A stretch of DNA of 64,000 nt from Solenopsis invicta (GCF_016802725.1 NC_052679.1:7845001-7909000); one strand, 5' to 3'. Shown: positions 10,644 through 21,949, counted from the first letter of the stretch. The notes: generated by a model not told the origin, from the sequence alone. Translations and numbers: made by a program.

Positions 10644-10833
10644 AATGAAGTAGGGGACAAGCGCGAGGGCGCTAGCGACGGAAGCGGGGGACGTCGCTCT
10701 TGTCGATTTGACGGTGTTCCTAAAATCTGTTGGCAAAAGCGTGATGCAGAAGCACCACTACATAATTAATCCGGACGAGACGAACAGGCATAATTCAAAT
10801 CGAACTTCACTTGGTAAGTTCGTTTGATTTTAC
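10644..10833 (-). repeat. DIRS right inverted terminal repeat
   Basis: This is the reverse complement of the left repeat, plus an outer extension with AAATCGAACTTCACTTGG that ends GATTTTAC at 10833. The bases after it (AATTATATTT) return to the target sequence that was interrupted at 5828. Confidence 0.88.
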
Positions 10834-11335
10834 AATTATATTTAATAAATAGTGATGCGCAGTGGTAAATATATTAGAGCTAAGTATGCAACTACTACTA
10901 TAGAATGGGGTAATGTCGAACGTTCGAGATTGTTCGACCTAGTTTGTTCGCCATTGCCCCTTAAGATTAAAAATAAAAAAAATGTAAGATTGTTTTAGGT
11001 TAGGTTTGGTTTCGCCGCTTTTAACATTCATAATGAAGTTTATGATTACCTACTATTTAGGCCTGTAAATGTTATGCTCGAATAATTTATAGAAAGAAAA
11101 TTTTACCAGAAGTTTTATCTATGAAAAATTTACATCGTATATAAGAAAATATTTAAAAAATTTATACTTTGAATGATGTACTCGTCGGTTTCACTCGGCT
11201 TGCGGTCTGGCATTAGTGGTGGCGTGATTTGTAAGATGGTGTCGAGCACAATATTTTTATCCTTTTTTAACATAGTACAATTGTTCAGTTTGGGATTCCC
11301 CCGCGTTCGTGTTTACCCTCCTTTCACCTATAATC
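10834..11335. other. Interval between DIRS and mariner
   Basis: This is mostly AT-rich DNA, probably the upstream flank of the pogo remnant. An imperfect inverted repeat lies at 10914-10962, with arms GGGGTAATGTCGAAC and GTTCGCCATTGCCCC. No gene is convincing. Confidence 0.4.
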
Positions 11336-11337
11336 TA

Positions 11338-12659
11338 CGAGGTGTGTTCAAAAAGTATCGCGAATTTTGTGTTTTTTCAAAAATTATTTATTTATTCATG
11401 AATATCTATTTTGTCCTCTTCAAAGTAATCCCCATGAGATATTATACACTTGTGCCAACGATTTTTCCAATCTTCGAAGCACTTCAAAAAATCATTTTTT
11501 TTTATCTTGTTCAGCTCCTCCTTCGATGCCGTCTTTATCTCGTCAAGCGTAGCGTAACGTCGTCCTTTCATGGGCCTCTTCAGTTTAGGGAACAAGAAAA
11601 AGTCACAGGGGGCCAGATCTGGGGAATACGGTGGCTGCGGCATCATTAGTGTGTTGTTTTTGGCCAAAAAGTCGCGCACAAGCAACGATGTGTGAGCAGG
11701 GGCGTTATCGTGGTGCAAAAGCCAATTTTTGTTCTTCCACAAATCCGGGCGTTTCTGGCGGATTGCTTCGCGCAAATTGTGCATAACTTGCAGGTAATAT
11801 TCCTTATTGACCGTTCTACCCTGTGGCAAGAACTCATGATGCACCACGCCCCTGCAATCGAAGAAAACTGTCAGCAAAACTTTCACATTCGACCGAACTT
11901 GGCGCGCTTTTTTCGGTCTTGGTTCGTGCGGCAGCTTCCATTGAGATGATTGAGCTTTGGTTTCCACGTCATAACCATAAACCCACGATTCGTCACCAGT
12001 TATGACCCTCTGGAGCAAATTTGGGTCGTCGCGGACAGAGTCCAACATCTCATTAGCAATGTTCATGCGATGCTGTTTTTGGTCGCAATTGAGCAATTTT
12101 GGTACGAATTTCGCGGCGACCCGTCTCATGCCCAAATCATTGATAAAAATCGAATGGCACGAGCCAATCGATATGTTTAGGTCCTCAGCAACTTCTCTAA
12201 CGGTGATTCGACGATTGGCCAATACCATTTTCTCCACTTCATTAATTTTTTCGTCTGTTGTTGAAGTGCTCGGGCGTCCGGCACGCTCTTCGTCGTTCAC
12301 ATCTTCTCGGCCTTCTGAGAACATTTTGTACCACCGATAAACGTTGCTTCGGTCCAAGGTAGCTTCTCCGTATGCCACAGTCAACATTCGGAATGCATCC
12401 GCGCACTTAATTTCGTTTTTCACACAAAATTTGATACAGGTTCTTTGATCCATTTTTTTGAATAGGTAAAAATCGAAGACGATCCAAAACACGTGCAAGC
12501 AAAGCAGCTGTCAACAATTAAGTGAACATTCAAAATGGCCGAGCTTGTCGGCATAAGTGAGAGACATGAGTACCAACATAACGCCACAAAAAGATCGAAA
12601 TTCGAATATACGTAACCCGCGAAAATTCAAAATTCGCGATACTTTTTGAACACACCTCG
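11338..12659 (-). mobile_element. Full-length mariner, copy A
   Basis: This 1322-bp element has terminal inverted repeats starting CGAGGTGTGTTCAAAAAGTA and is flanked by TA (11336-11337 and 12660-12661). It is nearly identical to copies at 15945-17266 and 47097-48412. It inserted within the envelope-remnant region. Confidence 0.96.
11392..12453 (-). CDS. mariner transposase (DD34D), copy A
   Basis: The 353-residue protein starts at MDQRTCIKFC (ATG at 12453). The frame is open 15 codons further upstream, but that part lies in the leader. The N-terminal half has two helix-turn-helix regions joined by a GRPSTSTTDE linker. The catalytic triad is visible: TGDESW (first Asp), HHDNAPAHTS (second) and SPDLAPCDFFLFP (third), with exactly 34 residues between the second and third Asp. 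There are no stops or frameshifts and the length is normal for mariner, so this copy may encode active enzyme. Differences from copy B include G for S in NDLGMRR and R for P in AIRQKRP. Confidence 0.95.
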   Translation of the reverse strand: MDQRTCIKFCVKNEIKCADAFRMLTVAYGEATLDRSNVYRWYKMFSEGREDVNDEERAGRPSTSTTDEKINEVEKMVLANRRITVREVAEDLNISIGSCHSIFINDLGMRRVAAKFVPKLLNCDQKQHRMNIANEMLDSVRDDPNLLQRVITGDESWVYGYDVETKAQSSQWKLPHEPRPKKARQVRSNVKVLLTVFFDCRGVVHHEFLPQGRTVNKEYYLQVMHNLREAIRQKRPDLWKNKNWLLHHDNAPAHTSLLVRDFLAKNNTLMMPQPPYSPDLAPCDFFLFPKLKRPMKGRRYATLDEIKTASKEELNKIKKNDFLKCFEDWKNRWHKCIISHGDYFEEDKIDIHE

Positions 12660-12661
12660 TA

Positions 12662-13724
12662 TAAGAGCTATTGCGCTACAAAACTGTCGCAGAATATAAT
12701 AATTTTACAATCTGGCATGCACTGCAAAATTTCAAAACTCACATGCATCGACAAGGACGGTTCAAATGTCTTCTGGTCCCCTCTACCAAATAATTCCTGT
12801 CAATTCTATTCTTACAATGTACATTTAGGAACTAAAAGGTTGCAACACATTTTCTTCAATGGTTTTTGAAATGTAGACTTGCTCATCTAGCGGCAAATGT
12901 AATTGATTCTTACCTGAGGATCCAACCATATACGTTCGTCAATCAACGAGGAAGTTTACATTCCAAAAACCATCAAAGAAAATGTGTTGCAACTTTTTAG
13001 AGCTCCTAACTGTATTCTATCAAGGACTAGCTACCAAGATTATTGATTCCAATTTCTGTTATCCCATTGTTTACTCGATCATCATAGAGGATCTGACGTT
13101 TACTTTATCAAAAAAATAAAAAAGAATGATTTGCAGATTCACTTTAATCCAAACCGAACATTCTAAGCTCATTGTTGAAACAATTAGAGACAATCCATTC
13201 AGTATAAAGAAATCAACCTACCGAACAACTTTAACGAATTTGTCTATGTAAATTCGAAATTTATCTATGTCGAGAGACACCTTAAACACCAAATTCAGAT
13301 CCTCTATCAAAACATAATCTTCCAAAAAGCCACATACATCCCAACTCATCAAATGGACAACACAAGAGTGCTAGCTTGAAATACTGATTACCATTAATAA
13401 CCGCTCCGCTTTCCTAACCCCCAAAACTAAAGTAATTACAAATGCCGGTACAGCAATCGATTGCAGCTCCTTTATTCCTATAATGTATCTAACAAAGAGC
13501 GGATGGATCAGTCTAACTCCGCTATCTACTGCGATAATTTTACCACAAACACTGGATCCACTTTCACAACCGGAGTGGCGTTACACGGAACACCTTTACA
13601 GTAACAGAATCTACACGGAAAAGGACCTCAGTCGACTGCGGGAACACATCATGTTCCTAGTTGAACACCAGAACGAAGAATTTCGCCAAAGCCGCAAGCA
13701 ATCATCGGGTACCACTAGACGGAT
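12662..13724 (+). pseudogene. Decayed envelope-like glycoprotein, C-terminal part
   Basis: Fragments in the + strand frames resemble the membrane-proximal half of the same captured-glycoprotein family suggested for 404-974. They are broken by stops, interrupted by a short inverted-repeat element at 12825-13009, and ended by the CCCTAGTAGC element at 13725. The most readable piece is 13483-13720, with DPLSQPEWRY and YTEKDLSRLREHI. Whether this and the 404-974 remnant were once one gene, split by later insertions, cannot be proved here. It is a dead copy. Confidence 0.35.
12825..13009. mobile_element. 185-bp inverted-repeat element
   Basis: Two arms of about 50 bp (left TTAGGAACTAAAAGGTTGC onward, right its near reverse complement) enclose about 80 bp. 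It has no coding capacity, so it is a MITE-like insertion inside the envelope remnant. No target duplication is clear. Confidence 0.75.
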
Positions 13725-14916
13725 CCCTAGTAGCATTTTCTGTAATTTTCTACAGGACAGAATCTGCGTGCAGTTAATTGCAGTAGAATTGAGTCAAATG
13801 TGCAGAAGATTATTTCCATGTTGGCAGATTGCTAGCAGACTGGTTTAATATTTGTGCACTGTACTTGTATATGAACTGTTTGCAGAAACTTGGTACAAAT
13901 ATTGAGCTATCTTGAAGCAGATTCTTCCCACAACTGTAAACAGTTTAGCAAAGTTCTTCAGCAGAATGACATAAGATTCATTTAACAGAAGTAGCGTGCA
14001 GATGTTGTGCAAATATTGCACAAATATGATCAGCAGATTTCTGCAAGTTTCTTACAATGGAAATAACGCGCAGATCTTGTGCAGATATTGCACAAATATG
14101 ATCTGCAGATTTCTGCAAGTTTCTTACAATGGAAATAACGCGCAGATCTTGTACAGATATTGTACAGATTCTGCTTAATCAGCGGCAGAAAGATCTGCTG
14201 CATGGTTTATAACAATTTTGGAATGAAATGGATTTAACAAGTGAGTGCTGGTGCCACCGCTAGGCCACGCCGCGGAAGATTTTCTCGTGAGTCAAGTGCG
14301 GCCACAGGCGTTATATCTAGGCGCCGCCGCGGGCGACTGTCCAGTTCATACTTCAGTGAGCTCTTATATATATGAACTGCTTAAGACAAAAACTCGCTCT
14401 CATTCTTTTTAAATATGATGTTTGTGTGGAACGCTGTTCCACATAAAATTTTATATTTTTACATGTAAATAACAATTTGTATTGTTATTAAATCTTGTAC
14501 ATAAATGAAATGTTTAATTCAAATTTAATCTGTTTTTAATCCATTTTAAGGCTATACTAAAATATTCTAGTAAAAGAATTTTACAAATCTTGCAGCAAAT
14601 ATAATATATACAAATTTCTTGCAAGAATTTTACTGCTGAATCTTTCAGAAGAATTGAACAGAATGAGGAAACAGATCATAACGTCCTGTTGGCAGAATCT
14701 TTCAAGAATCTACTGCAAGATTTACAGCAGATACATTCAAGTTTCTTGCAAGAATCTGCCAACAGATATGTGCAAGTTTTTTGCAAGAATTTGACTGTAG
14801 AATCTTTCAGAAGAATTGAACAGAATGAGGAAGCTGATCATAACGTCCTGTTGGCAGAATCTTTCAAGAATCTGCTGCAAGATTTACAGCAGTCTTGCAG
14901 AAAATTGCTACTAGGG
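13725..14916 (+). mobile_element. 1.2-kb CCCTAGTAGC element, copy 1
   Basis: It begins CCCTAGTAGCATTTTCTG and ends with the inverted GCTACTAGGG. The arms are made of imperfectly repeated words such as CTGCAAG, TTCTTGCAAGAATCTGC and CAGATCTTGTGCAG. A GC-rich core (14230-14360) and an AT-rich stretch with GGAACGCTGTTCCAC (about 14430) lie between. No transposase is encoded. A 72-bp unit is tandemly repeated at 13999-14165. A second copy in inverted orientation lies at 21949-23147. It interrupts the envelope remnant. Flanks are AT on both sides, which may be a 2-bp duplication. Confidence 0.75.
13999..14165. repeat. 72-bp tandem repeat, 2.3 copies
   Basis: The unit starts CAGATSTTGTGCARATATTGC and recurs at 13999, 14071 and 14143 inside the left arm of the CCCTAGTAGC element. 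The other copy of the element has a single unit, so the array expanded locally. Confidence 0.8.
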
Positions 14917-15944
14917 ATTGTCCATCAACAACGAAAAATTAAACAGCTGTTCGTACAAATTTCGCTTAACGCACGTAAATAGTAGCAAGCAGAGCAGTGG
15001 CTGTGGCCACTCAATAGTTGATAGGTCTTTTCACAGATGGTGAAATAATCGAAAAACAAAGATAGAGCTATGCCTTGGACAAAGAGAGATAGCCTGGTCT
15101 CGCTCAAAAAATAATCTGCAGTATCGATGACGTAGAGGAAGTTCTTCGGTTACTATAATATAGCATCCTTTTTCACGAAATTGCAAGGACACCCAGACCA
15201 TCAGCGGAATTCTGGATTACAGTTGAAAAGAATCTATTTCGCTATCTCGCACGTGCCGTGCTCGCAAGCTAAGATCTGGGATGTAATATCTAGCACAATT
15301 CTCCAAACCCCCTTTTTTATTTTTTTTTTGCGTACATCACACATACATTTATATTATATGCCAGCTTATGAGTTCATTGATTAACAATTACGTTTAACGC
15401 GTGAGAAAGCAAACGGCGAGTATCGTTGTCGGGTACATCTACTTAAAACTTTTATAGAATACTTTTGGTGTTAAATTTTCAAACGTTAAAAGTAACAAAA
15501 AAGTGAAGGCACTCTTATTACTCTCTGCTGACTGCAAGTCACCATGGGAACATATCGGAAAAGATAACATTCCAAAACACAAATTTAGAACATGCATAAA
15601 GAAATGGACCAATTAATTTCCTTATGCATATGTATATGTATTTTCTTATGCTTACACACAGAAAAATACATACTACATTTAAATAAATATTACTTATCTC
15701 AAATATTTCATAAGTTTGTATATTTGTGCAAATTTATCGTAAGTTTATCATAAGCATTATATATATTTATTCAAAACATGTTCTGAATTCTAGTTAGTTT
15801 AAACCTTCAATCAAGAATATTCAATTAAATCAAAAATTCGATTTGCTTATTATATAGAGTCGAGAGAAGAAAACCATATGTCTTAATAAAGATATTTCTC
15901 TTTTTTGAAGGAAAACTATACCTTTCTTTGAATCAAGTATCATA
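14917..15944. other. No gene seen
   Basis: This interval has mixed composition to about 15300 and is AT-rich afterwards. The first part may be the downstream flank or LTR of the envelope-bearing element, but no LTR features are secure. Confidence 0.3.
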
Positions 15945-17266
15945 CGAGGTGTGTTCAAAAAGTATCGCGAATTTTGAATTTTCGCGGGTTACGTATATTC
16001 GAATTTCGATCTTTTTGTGGCGTTATGTTGGTACTCATGTCTCTCACTTATGCCGACAAGCTCGGCCATTTTGAATGTTCACTTAATTGTTGACAGCTGC
16101 TTTGCTTGCACGTGTTTTGGATCGTCTTCGATTTTTACCTATTCAAAAAAATGGATCAAAGAACCTGTATCAAATTTTGTGTGAAAAACGAAATTAAGTG
16201 CGCGGATGCATTCCGAATGTTGACTGTGGCATACGGAGAAGCTACCTTGGACCGAAGCAACGTTTATCGGTGGTACAAAATGTTCTCAGAAGGCCGAGAA
16301 GATGTGAACGACGAAGAGCGTGCCGGACGCCCGAGCACTTCAACAACAGACGAAAAAATTAATGAAGTGGAGAAAATGGTATTGGCCAATCGTCGAATCA
16401 CCGTTAGAGAAGTTGCTGAGGACCTAAACATATCGATTGGCTCGTGCCATTCGATTTTTATCAATGATTTGAGCATGAGACGGGTCGCCGCGAAATTCGT
16501 ACCAAAATTGCTCAATTGCGACCAAAAACAGCATCGCATGAACATTGCTAATGAGATGTTGGACTCTGTCCGCGACGACCCAAATTTGCTCCAGAGGGTC
16601 ATAACTGGTGACGAATCGTGGGTTTATGGTTATGACGTGGAAACCAAAGCTCAATCATCTCAATGGAAGCTGCCGCACGAACCAAGACCGAAAAAAGCGC
16701 GCCAAGTTCGGTCGAATGTGAAAGTTTTGCTGACAGTTTTCTTCGATTGCAGGGGCGTGGTGCATCATGAGTTCTTGCCACAGGGTAGAACGGTCAATAA
16801 GGAATATTACCTGCAAGTTATGCGCAATTTGCGCGAAGCAATCCCCCAGAAACGCCCGGATTTGTGGAAGAACAAAAATTGGCTTTTGCACCACGATAAC
16901 GCCCCTGCTCACACATCGTTGCTTGTGCGCGACTTTTTGGCCAAAAACAACACACTAATGATGCCGCAGCCACCGTATTCCCCAGATCTGGCCCCCTGTG
17001 ACTTTTTCTTGTTTCCTAAACTGAAGAGGCCCATGAAAGGACGACGTTACGCTACGCTTGACGAGATAAAGACGGCATCGAAGGAGGAGCTGAACAAGAT
17101 AAAAAAAAATGATTTTTTGAAGTGCTTCGAAGATTGGAAAAATCGTTGGCACAAGTGTATAATATATCATGGGGATTACTTTGAAGGGGACAAAATAGAT
17201 ATTCATGAATAAATAAATAATTTTTGAAAAAACACAAAATTCGCGATACTTTTTGAACACACCTCG
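15945..17266 (+). mobile_element. Full-length mariner, copy B
   Basis: This 1322-bp copy has the same CGAGGTGTGTTC ends as copy A and is flanked by TA at 15943-15944 and 17267-17268. It is in the opposite orientation to copy A. Confidence 0.96.
16151..17212 (+). CDS. mariner transposase (DD34D), copy B
   Basis: The frame is intact at 353 residues from MDQRTC. The triad TGDESW, HHDNAPAHTS and SPDLAPCDFF is present with normal 34-residue spacing. It differs from copy A by a handful of residues (S in NDLSMRR, P in AIPQKRP, Y in CIIYHGDY, G in YFEGDKI). Such low divergence indicates recent transposition from a common source. Confidence 0.95.
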   Translation: MDQRTCIKFCVKNEIKCADAFRMLTVAYGEATLDRSNVYRWYKMFSEGREDVNDEERAGRPSTSTTDEKINEVEKMVLANRRITVREVAEDLNISIGSCHSIFINDLSMRRVAAKFVPKLLNCDQKQHRMNIANEMLDSVRDDPNLLQRVITGDESWVYGYDVETKAQSSQWKLPHEPRPKKARQVRSNVKVLLTVFFDCRGVVHHEFLPQGRTVNKEYYLQVMRNLREAIPQKRPDLWKNKNWLLHHDNAPAHTSLLVRDFLAKNNTLMMPQPPYSPDLAPCDFFLFPKLKRPMKGRRYATLDEIKTASKEELNKIKKNDFLKCFEDWKNRWHKCIIYHGDYFEGDKIDIHE

Positions 17267-17430
17267 TATTTACTTGTTTAGAGAATAATTATTTATCTTC
17301 AAAAAGAAAATGTGTTTTAGTGCTAAAGTATTAATATTTTAGAATAAGTTATTCATTAATTTGAAGAAAGAATGTTATTCTTGCTTCAAATATAAGACAT
17401 TCTTTATTTAATTAAAATAAATACTAATGT

Positions 17431-17523
17431 TGAAATACACACACACACACATGCACACACGCACGCACGCACGCACACGCACACGCAGACACGCGCGCGC
17501 GCACACACACACACACACACACA
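17431..17523. repeat. (CA)n-rich microsatellite
   Basis: CACACA interspersed with GCACGC and GCGCGC. Open frames here are artefacts. Confidence 0.95.
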
Positions 17524-17526
17524 TAC

Positions 17527-17866
17527 ACAGGCTGTTCCAGACTTTACATGATACTATTAGTAACAGACTCTTGATATTAATTCGAAACAAAAACCCAAAT
17601 ATTATAGCTTATTTCCAAATGTCGAGGCTATAAGTTTTTAAATAAATTGTACCGTGAAAAAGAATGCAAAATTAATTAGAAAATTAATTATCATATTTAA
17701 GAATATTTTCACTACTGTGTAATGTGCCATATCTAAGCGTTTAAATTCATTTCATCTGAAAATTATTGTAGATTCAAAACATTTTGAATTAGTATTTTCG
17801 TCTCAACAAAGTAATCTCAGAAATCTGTTATTAACAAGTGTGATGCAAAGTCTGAGACACCCTGTA
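17527..17866. mobile_element. 340-bp inverted-repeat element
   Basis: The left end ACAGGCTGTTCCAGACTTTA matches the inverted right end (ACAGGGTGTCTCAGACTTTG when reversed) over about 60 bp. There is no coding capacity. It lies between two microsatellites with TA nearby on both sides, which suggests a Tc1/mariner-type MITE. Confidence 0.65.
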
Positions 17867-17870
17867 TACA

Positions 17871-17901
<31 letters not shown>

Positions 17902-17976
17902 GTACACACACACATATATACATACATACATACACACATACATACATGCATACATACATACATACATACATACATA
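17867..17976. repeat. Compound (CA)n(CG)n(TACA)n microsatellite
   Basis: The TACA part resumes at 19288-19310 beyond the next mariner, and similar sequence follows at 20591-20598 and 21905-21948. This shows one microsatellite tract repeatedly split by mariner insertions. Confidence 0.9.
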
Positions 17977-19287
17977 CGAGGTGTGATCAAAAAGTAAGGT
18001 GACTTTTCATTTTTATAAAAAAATATTCATTTATTCATCCAAAATTATGTTATCCCCTTCAAAATAATCCCCCTCTGATACAATGCATTTGTGCCAGCGC
18101 TTTTTCCAGTTGTCAAAACATTTCTGAAATGCACTTTTGGGTATTGCTTTGAGCTCCTCCAGCGATGCAGCCTTAATCTCCTCAATCGTGGCAAATCTTC
18201 GTCCTTTTCAATTTTGGGAAGAGGAAAAAGTCGCAGGGGATTGGCCAAGTCTGGTGAATACGGTGGCTGAGGCATGATGATAGTATTGATTTTGGCCAAA
18301 AAAGTACTCTCTAGTAACGACGTGTGCGCAGGTGCATTATCATGGTGCAGAATCCATGAATTTTCTTTCGGACGTTTTTTTCTTATTGATTCACGCAAAC
18401 GCAGCATAACCTCAAGGTAATACTCTTTGTTTACCGTACGTCCTTGTGGTAGGAATTCTTGATGCACAACGCCATGGTAATCAAAGAAAACTGTGAGCAA
18501 AACCTTCACATTCGAACAAACTTGGCGTGCTTTTTTCGGTCTTGGCTCTCCTGGGCTCTTCCACTGGAATGATTGGGCTTTGGTTTCGACGTCATAACCA
18601 TATACCCATATTTCGTCACCAGTTATAACCCTTTTGAGCAGATCAGGATCATCATTGACGTCGTTCAACATGTCTTGGGTGATGTTCATGCGACGCTGCT
18701 TCTGATCAAAATTAAGCAGTTTTGGAACGAATTTCGCTAACACACGTGTCATACCCAAAACATCCGTTAAAATTGATTGGCATGAGCCAAACGATATGTT
18801 AAAATCATCAGCTATTTCTCTAATCGTGATTCCACGATTTTTCAACACAATTTCTTTCACTTCCTGAACATTTTCGTCGGTTTTTGACGTGCTGGGGCGT
18901 CCAGAGCGAGGTTCATCGTTAACATTTTCTCGGCCCTCTTGGAATAACTTATACCATTTATAAACATTTTTTTTGCTCAAAGTTGACTCACCGTACGCCA
19001 CTGTCAACATTTCAAGAGTTTTTGAACACTTAATACCATTTTTTACACAAAAATTAATACAAACTCTCTGCTCCATTATTTTCAACAGCAAAAAGTCGCC
19101 GAGCACGCAAACACGAGTCTAACCTTTATGCCTCTCACATAAAAACAACACATGCTATATAGTCAAAACTGTGAACATATGATCGTGACGAGTGTACCAA
19201 CACAAAAAAAAAAATTTTGAAATTAGAGTGTAGTAGAACAGAGCGCGCAAAATTCAAAAAGTTATCTTACTTTTTAATCACACCTCA
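17977..19287 (-). mobile_element. mariner of a second lineage, decayed
   Basis: The ends are CGAGGTGTGATCAAAAAGTA and its near inverse, flanked by TA. The transposase (start MEQRVCINFC at 19076, end about 18045) is related to copies A-C but clearly different in sequence. It keeps TGDEIW and HHDNAPAHTS, then loses frame just at the third catalytic Asp (SPDLAN...), so the 3' third is shifted. It is inactive. Confidence 0.9.
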
Positions 19288-19312
19288 TACATACATACAT
19301 ACATACTTATTA

Positions 19313-20589
19313 GGAGTATAAATAAGTTTCCGCCGTTTTTTATCAAAAATTGGCAATTTTTGTGAAAGAACGGTACCTAATGTTTTATTCGAAGTATTGT
19401 CCATCGCTAGCCACTACTTTTTTCCATCTTTCTGGCAGCATACGGATACCGCGTCGAAAGAATGCTTCATCTTTTAAAGCTACCCACAAATCGACCCAAT
19501 TTTTTGTATCTTCATATAATGTGAAGTGTTGCTCAGACAGGCCATGCACCATCGATCGAAACAGGTAGTAATCAGAAGGAGCAATGTCTGGTGAATACGG
19601 CGGGTGGGGTAAAACTTCCCAATTGAGTGTTTCCAGATAGGTTTTGACCGGCGCCGCAACATGTGGACGAGCATTATCATGCAGAAGAATAACTTTGTCG
19701 TGTCTGGAGTAGTAGTGGGCACGTTTTTCCTTGAGTACTCGGCTCAATCTCATCAATTGTGTTCGGTAGAGAGCCCCAGTAATGGTTTCATTCGGTTTGA
19801 GCAACTCATAATACACGACACCAAGCTGATCCCACCAAATACACAACATGAGCTTTTTTCCATGAATGTTTGGCTTGGCTGTCGATGTTGAATCATGGCC
19901 AGGTGGGCCCTATGATTTCTTCTTCTTTGAGTTATCGTAGTGGATCCATTTTTCATCACCAGTGACTATACGATGCAAAAAACTCTTTCGTTTATGCCTG
20001 GCAAGCAGCATTTCACATGTGAAAAATCGGCGTTCAACGTTTTTCGGCTTCAGTTTATATGGAACCCAGTTTCCTTGTTTTTGAATCATTCCCAATGATT
20101 TTAAGCGATGTGAAATTGCTGGTTGAGTCACTCCTAATGTAAGTGCAAGTGCTTTTTGCGTTTGGCACGAATCTTCATCTAATAATGTTTCCAATTCCGC
20201 GTCTTCGTACACTTTCGGCCTTCCGCTACATTCTTTGTCTTCGACGTCAAATTCACCTTTCTTAAACTTGTGAAACCACTCACGGCAACTTCTCTCACTT
20301 AAGGCAGCCTCACCATATGCTTCTACAAGCAATCGATGAGCCTCGGCTGCAGATTTCTTCAAATTAAAGAAGTAAATCAAAAGCTCTCGCAAATGACGCT
20401 TATTCGGCTCAAAACTCGACATTTTCGCACGAAAAAACATATATAATGCTGATACAAAATCGCTAATATTTTAAGGTTATGTTGTTACCAGATGTCCAAC
20501 TTTACGATATAACGTTTTACAACAGACACTTTCAACCATAACATACTGGCGCCATTTTTTGTGAAACGGCGGAAACTTATTTATACTCC
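19313..20589 (-). mobile_element. mariner of a third lineage, decayed
   Basis: The ends are GGAGTATAAATAAGTTTCCG and its inverse, with TA at 19311-19312 and 20590-20591. The transposase starts MSSFEPNKRHLREL (about 20425) and has VTGDEKW, LLHDNARPHVA and SPDIAPSDYYLF. A stop replaces a tryptophan codon after SKKKKS (about 19910), and a one-base shift near 19880 moves the rest to another frame, which stays open to 19385. It is a recent but inactive copy. Confidence 0.92.
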
Positions 20590-20598
20590 TAATACATA

Positions 20599-21904
20599 CG
20601 AGGGCAGTCCGATAAGTACTTAACCTACAAAAGAAAAACAAAAATTTTGGAAAAGTGTCAATTTATTTCTCTACATAGTTTCCTTTTAGCTCGATACACT
20701 TGACCCAGCGATGCTCCAACTTCTTTAACCCATCTGAAAAATACGTTTTCTCGAGGTCTGCAAAGTAGGCCTCCGTGGCGGCGATGACCTCCTCATTCGA
20801 CTCAAATTTCCGGCGAGTAATTTTTTCAAGTTTGGAAACAAAAAAAAGTCGCACGGGGCCTAATCTGGAGAATACGGTGGATAGGGCAGCAGTTCGTAGT
20901 GCAATTCGACCAATTTGGCCGTGGCGACGGAGGAGGCGTGAGCCGTGTCATGGCCGGCGGGTGCGTTGTCATGGTGGAAGAGTACTTTTTTCTTTGCCAA
21001 ATGGGGCCGTTTTTTTTGCAATTCGGCGTCGAATCGGCTTAAAAATTCGGCATAGTAGAGTCCTGTGACCGTTTTGCCCTTCTCCAGGTAGTCGATGTAG
21101 ATCACACCTTGTGAATCCCAGAAAACGGTGGCCATCACCTTTCCGGCCGACAGTCTTCGCCTTCTTCGGAGCACGTTCGCCGGGTGAAATCCACTGTTTC
21201 GATTGTTCCTTGGTCTCTGGTGTGTACCAGTGGATCCATGTTTCGTCGACGGTCACGAAACGATGCAGAAACTCCTTCGGATTGCACTTAAACCACTTCA
21301 GAGCGTCAAGCACTGCTCTGAAGTGGTCTCACGGTTGCGCTTGTTGTTGGAGTGAGCAAACGCGGCACCCATCGCGCCGAAAGCTTTCTCATGCCCAAAA
21401 TTTCATGCAGGATATGACCCACGCGGTCTTTTAAGATACCTACTGTTCCAGCTATCTCGCGCACCTTCAATCGGCGGTCTGCCAATACGAGATCGTGGAT
21501 TTTTGTCACGTTATCCTCCGTGGTAGCCATTTTCGGGGCACCTGGGCGTGGCTCATCAAAAATCGATGTGCGACCACATTGTAACTTGTTAAACCAATTT
21601 TTGACGGTCGCCATCGAAGGAGAAGAGTCACCGTACACAGCATCCAAGCGCTCTCTGATTTCGCTGTGTGATTTCCCTTCCAAAAACAAGAATCGAATCA
21701 CTGACCGATATTGCTCTTTTTCCATTTTTCTAAAATACCGTAGACACGCCCGCTTCCACACGCGGTCAAAACAAAACTACGAGTCCGATTCGGCTAAAAT
21801 TTTGACAGTAGCCGTCTACGAGAATGTACTACACGATAGTAAATTTCTCTTGCGATACTGGCACCATCAGGCGGTGAGGCTAAGTACTTATCGGACCGCC
21901 CTCG
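20599..21904 (-). mobile_element. mariner of a fourth lineage, decayed
   Basis: The ends CGAGGGCAGTCCGATAAGTA and its inverse are flanked by TA (20597-20598 and 21905-21906). Transposase pieces in three frames include MEKEQYRSVIRFLFLEGKSH (start about 21725), the linker GAPKMATTEDN, VTVDETWIHWY with the first Asp, HHDNAPAGHDTAHASS with a small insertion next to the second Asp, and YPPYSPD. Several frameshifts make it inactive. Confidence 0.9.

Positions 21905-21914
<10 letters not shown>

Positions 21915-21948
<34 letters not shown>
21915..21948. repeat. (TA)n microsatellite
   Basis: A TA run lies between the last mariner and the second CCCTAGTAGC element. Confidence 0.9.

Positions 21949-21949
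<1 letters not shown>

Larger units (their letters stand above)
5828..10833 (+). mobile_element. Complete DIRS-type tyrosine-recombinase retrotransposon
   Basis: This 5.0-kb element has inverted terminal repeats (5828-5980 and 10644-10833), an internal complementary region (10464-10567), a spliced gag (6067-7494), RT/RNase H (to 9368) and a tyrosine recombinase (9326-10312). The complementary region is the reverse complement of the left end fused to that of the right end, which fixes both boundaries. There is no integrase, and no methyltransferase domain was seen. At the junctions the target shares AATT(A) with the circle joint, and no target duplication is present, as expected for recombinase-mediated entry. 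It inserted just 5' of the pogo-like gene. All three reading frames look intact, so it may be young. Confidence 0.9.

Noticed and set aside
11646..12340. Long open frames opposite the mariner transposase (also opposite copies B and C)
   Set aside because: They repeat exactly in all mariner copies and are antisense shadows of the transposase frame, with no domains of their own.
14689..14982. 97-residue frame with repeated AESFKNLLQDLQQ
   Set aside because: It is the translation of repeated DNA words in the element's arm; the other copy has stops.
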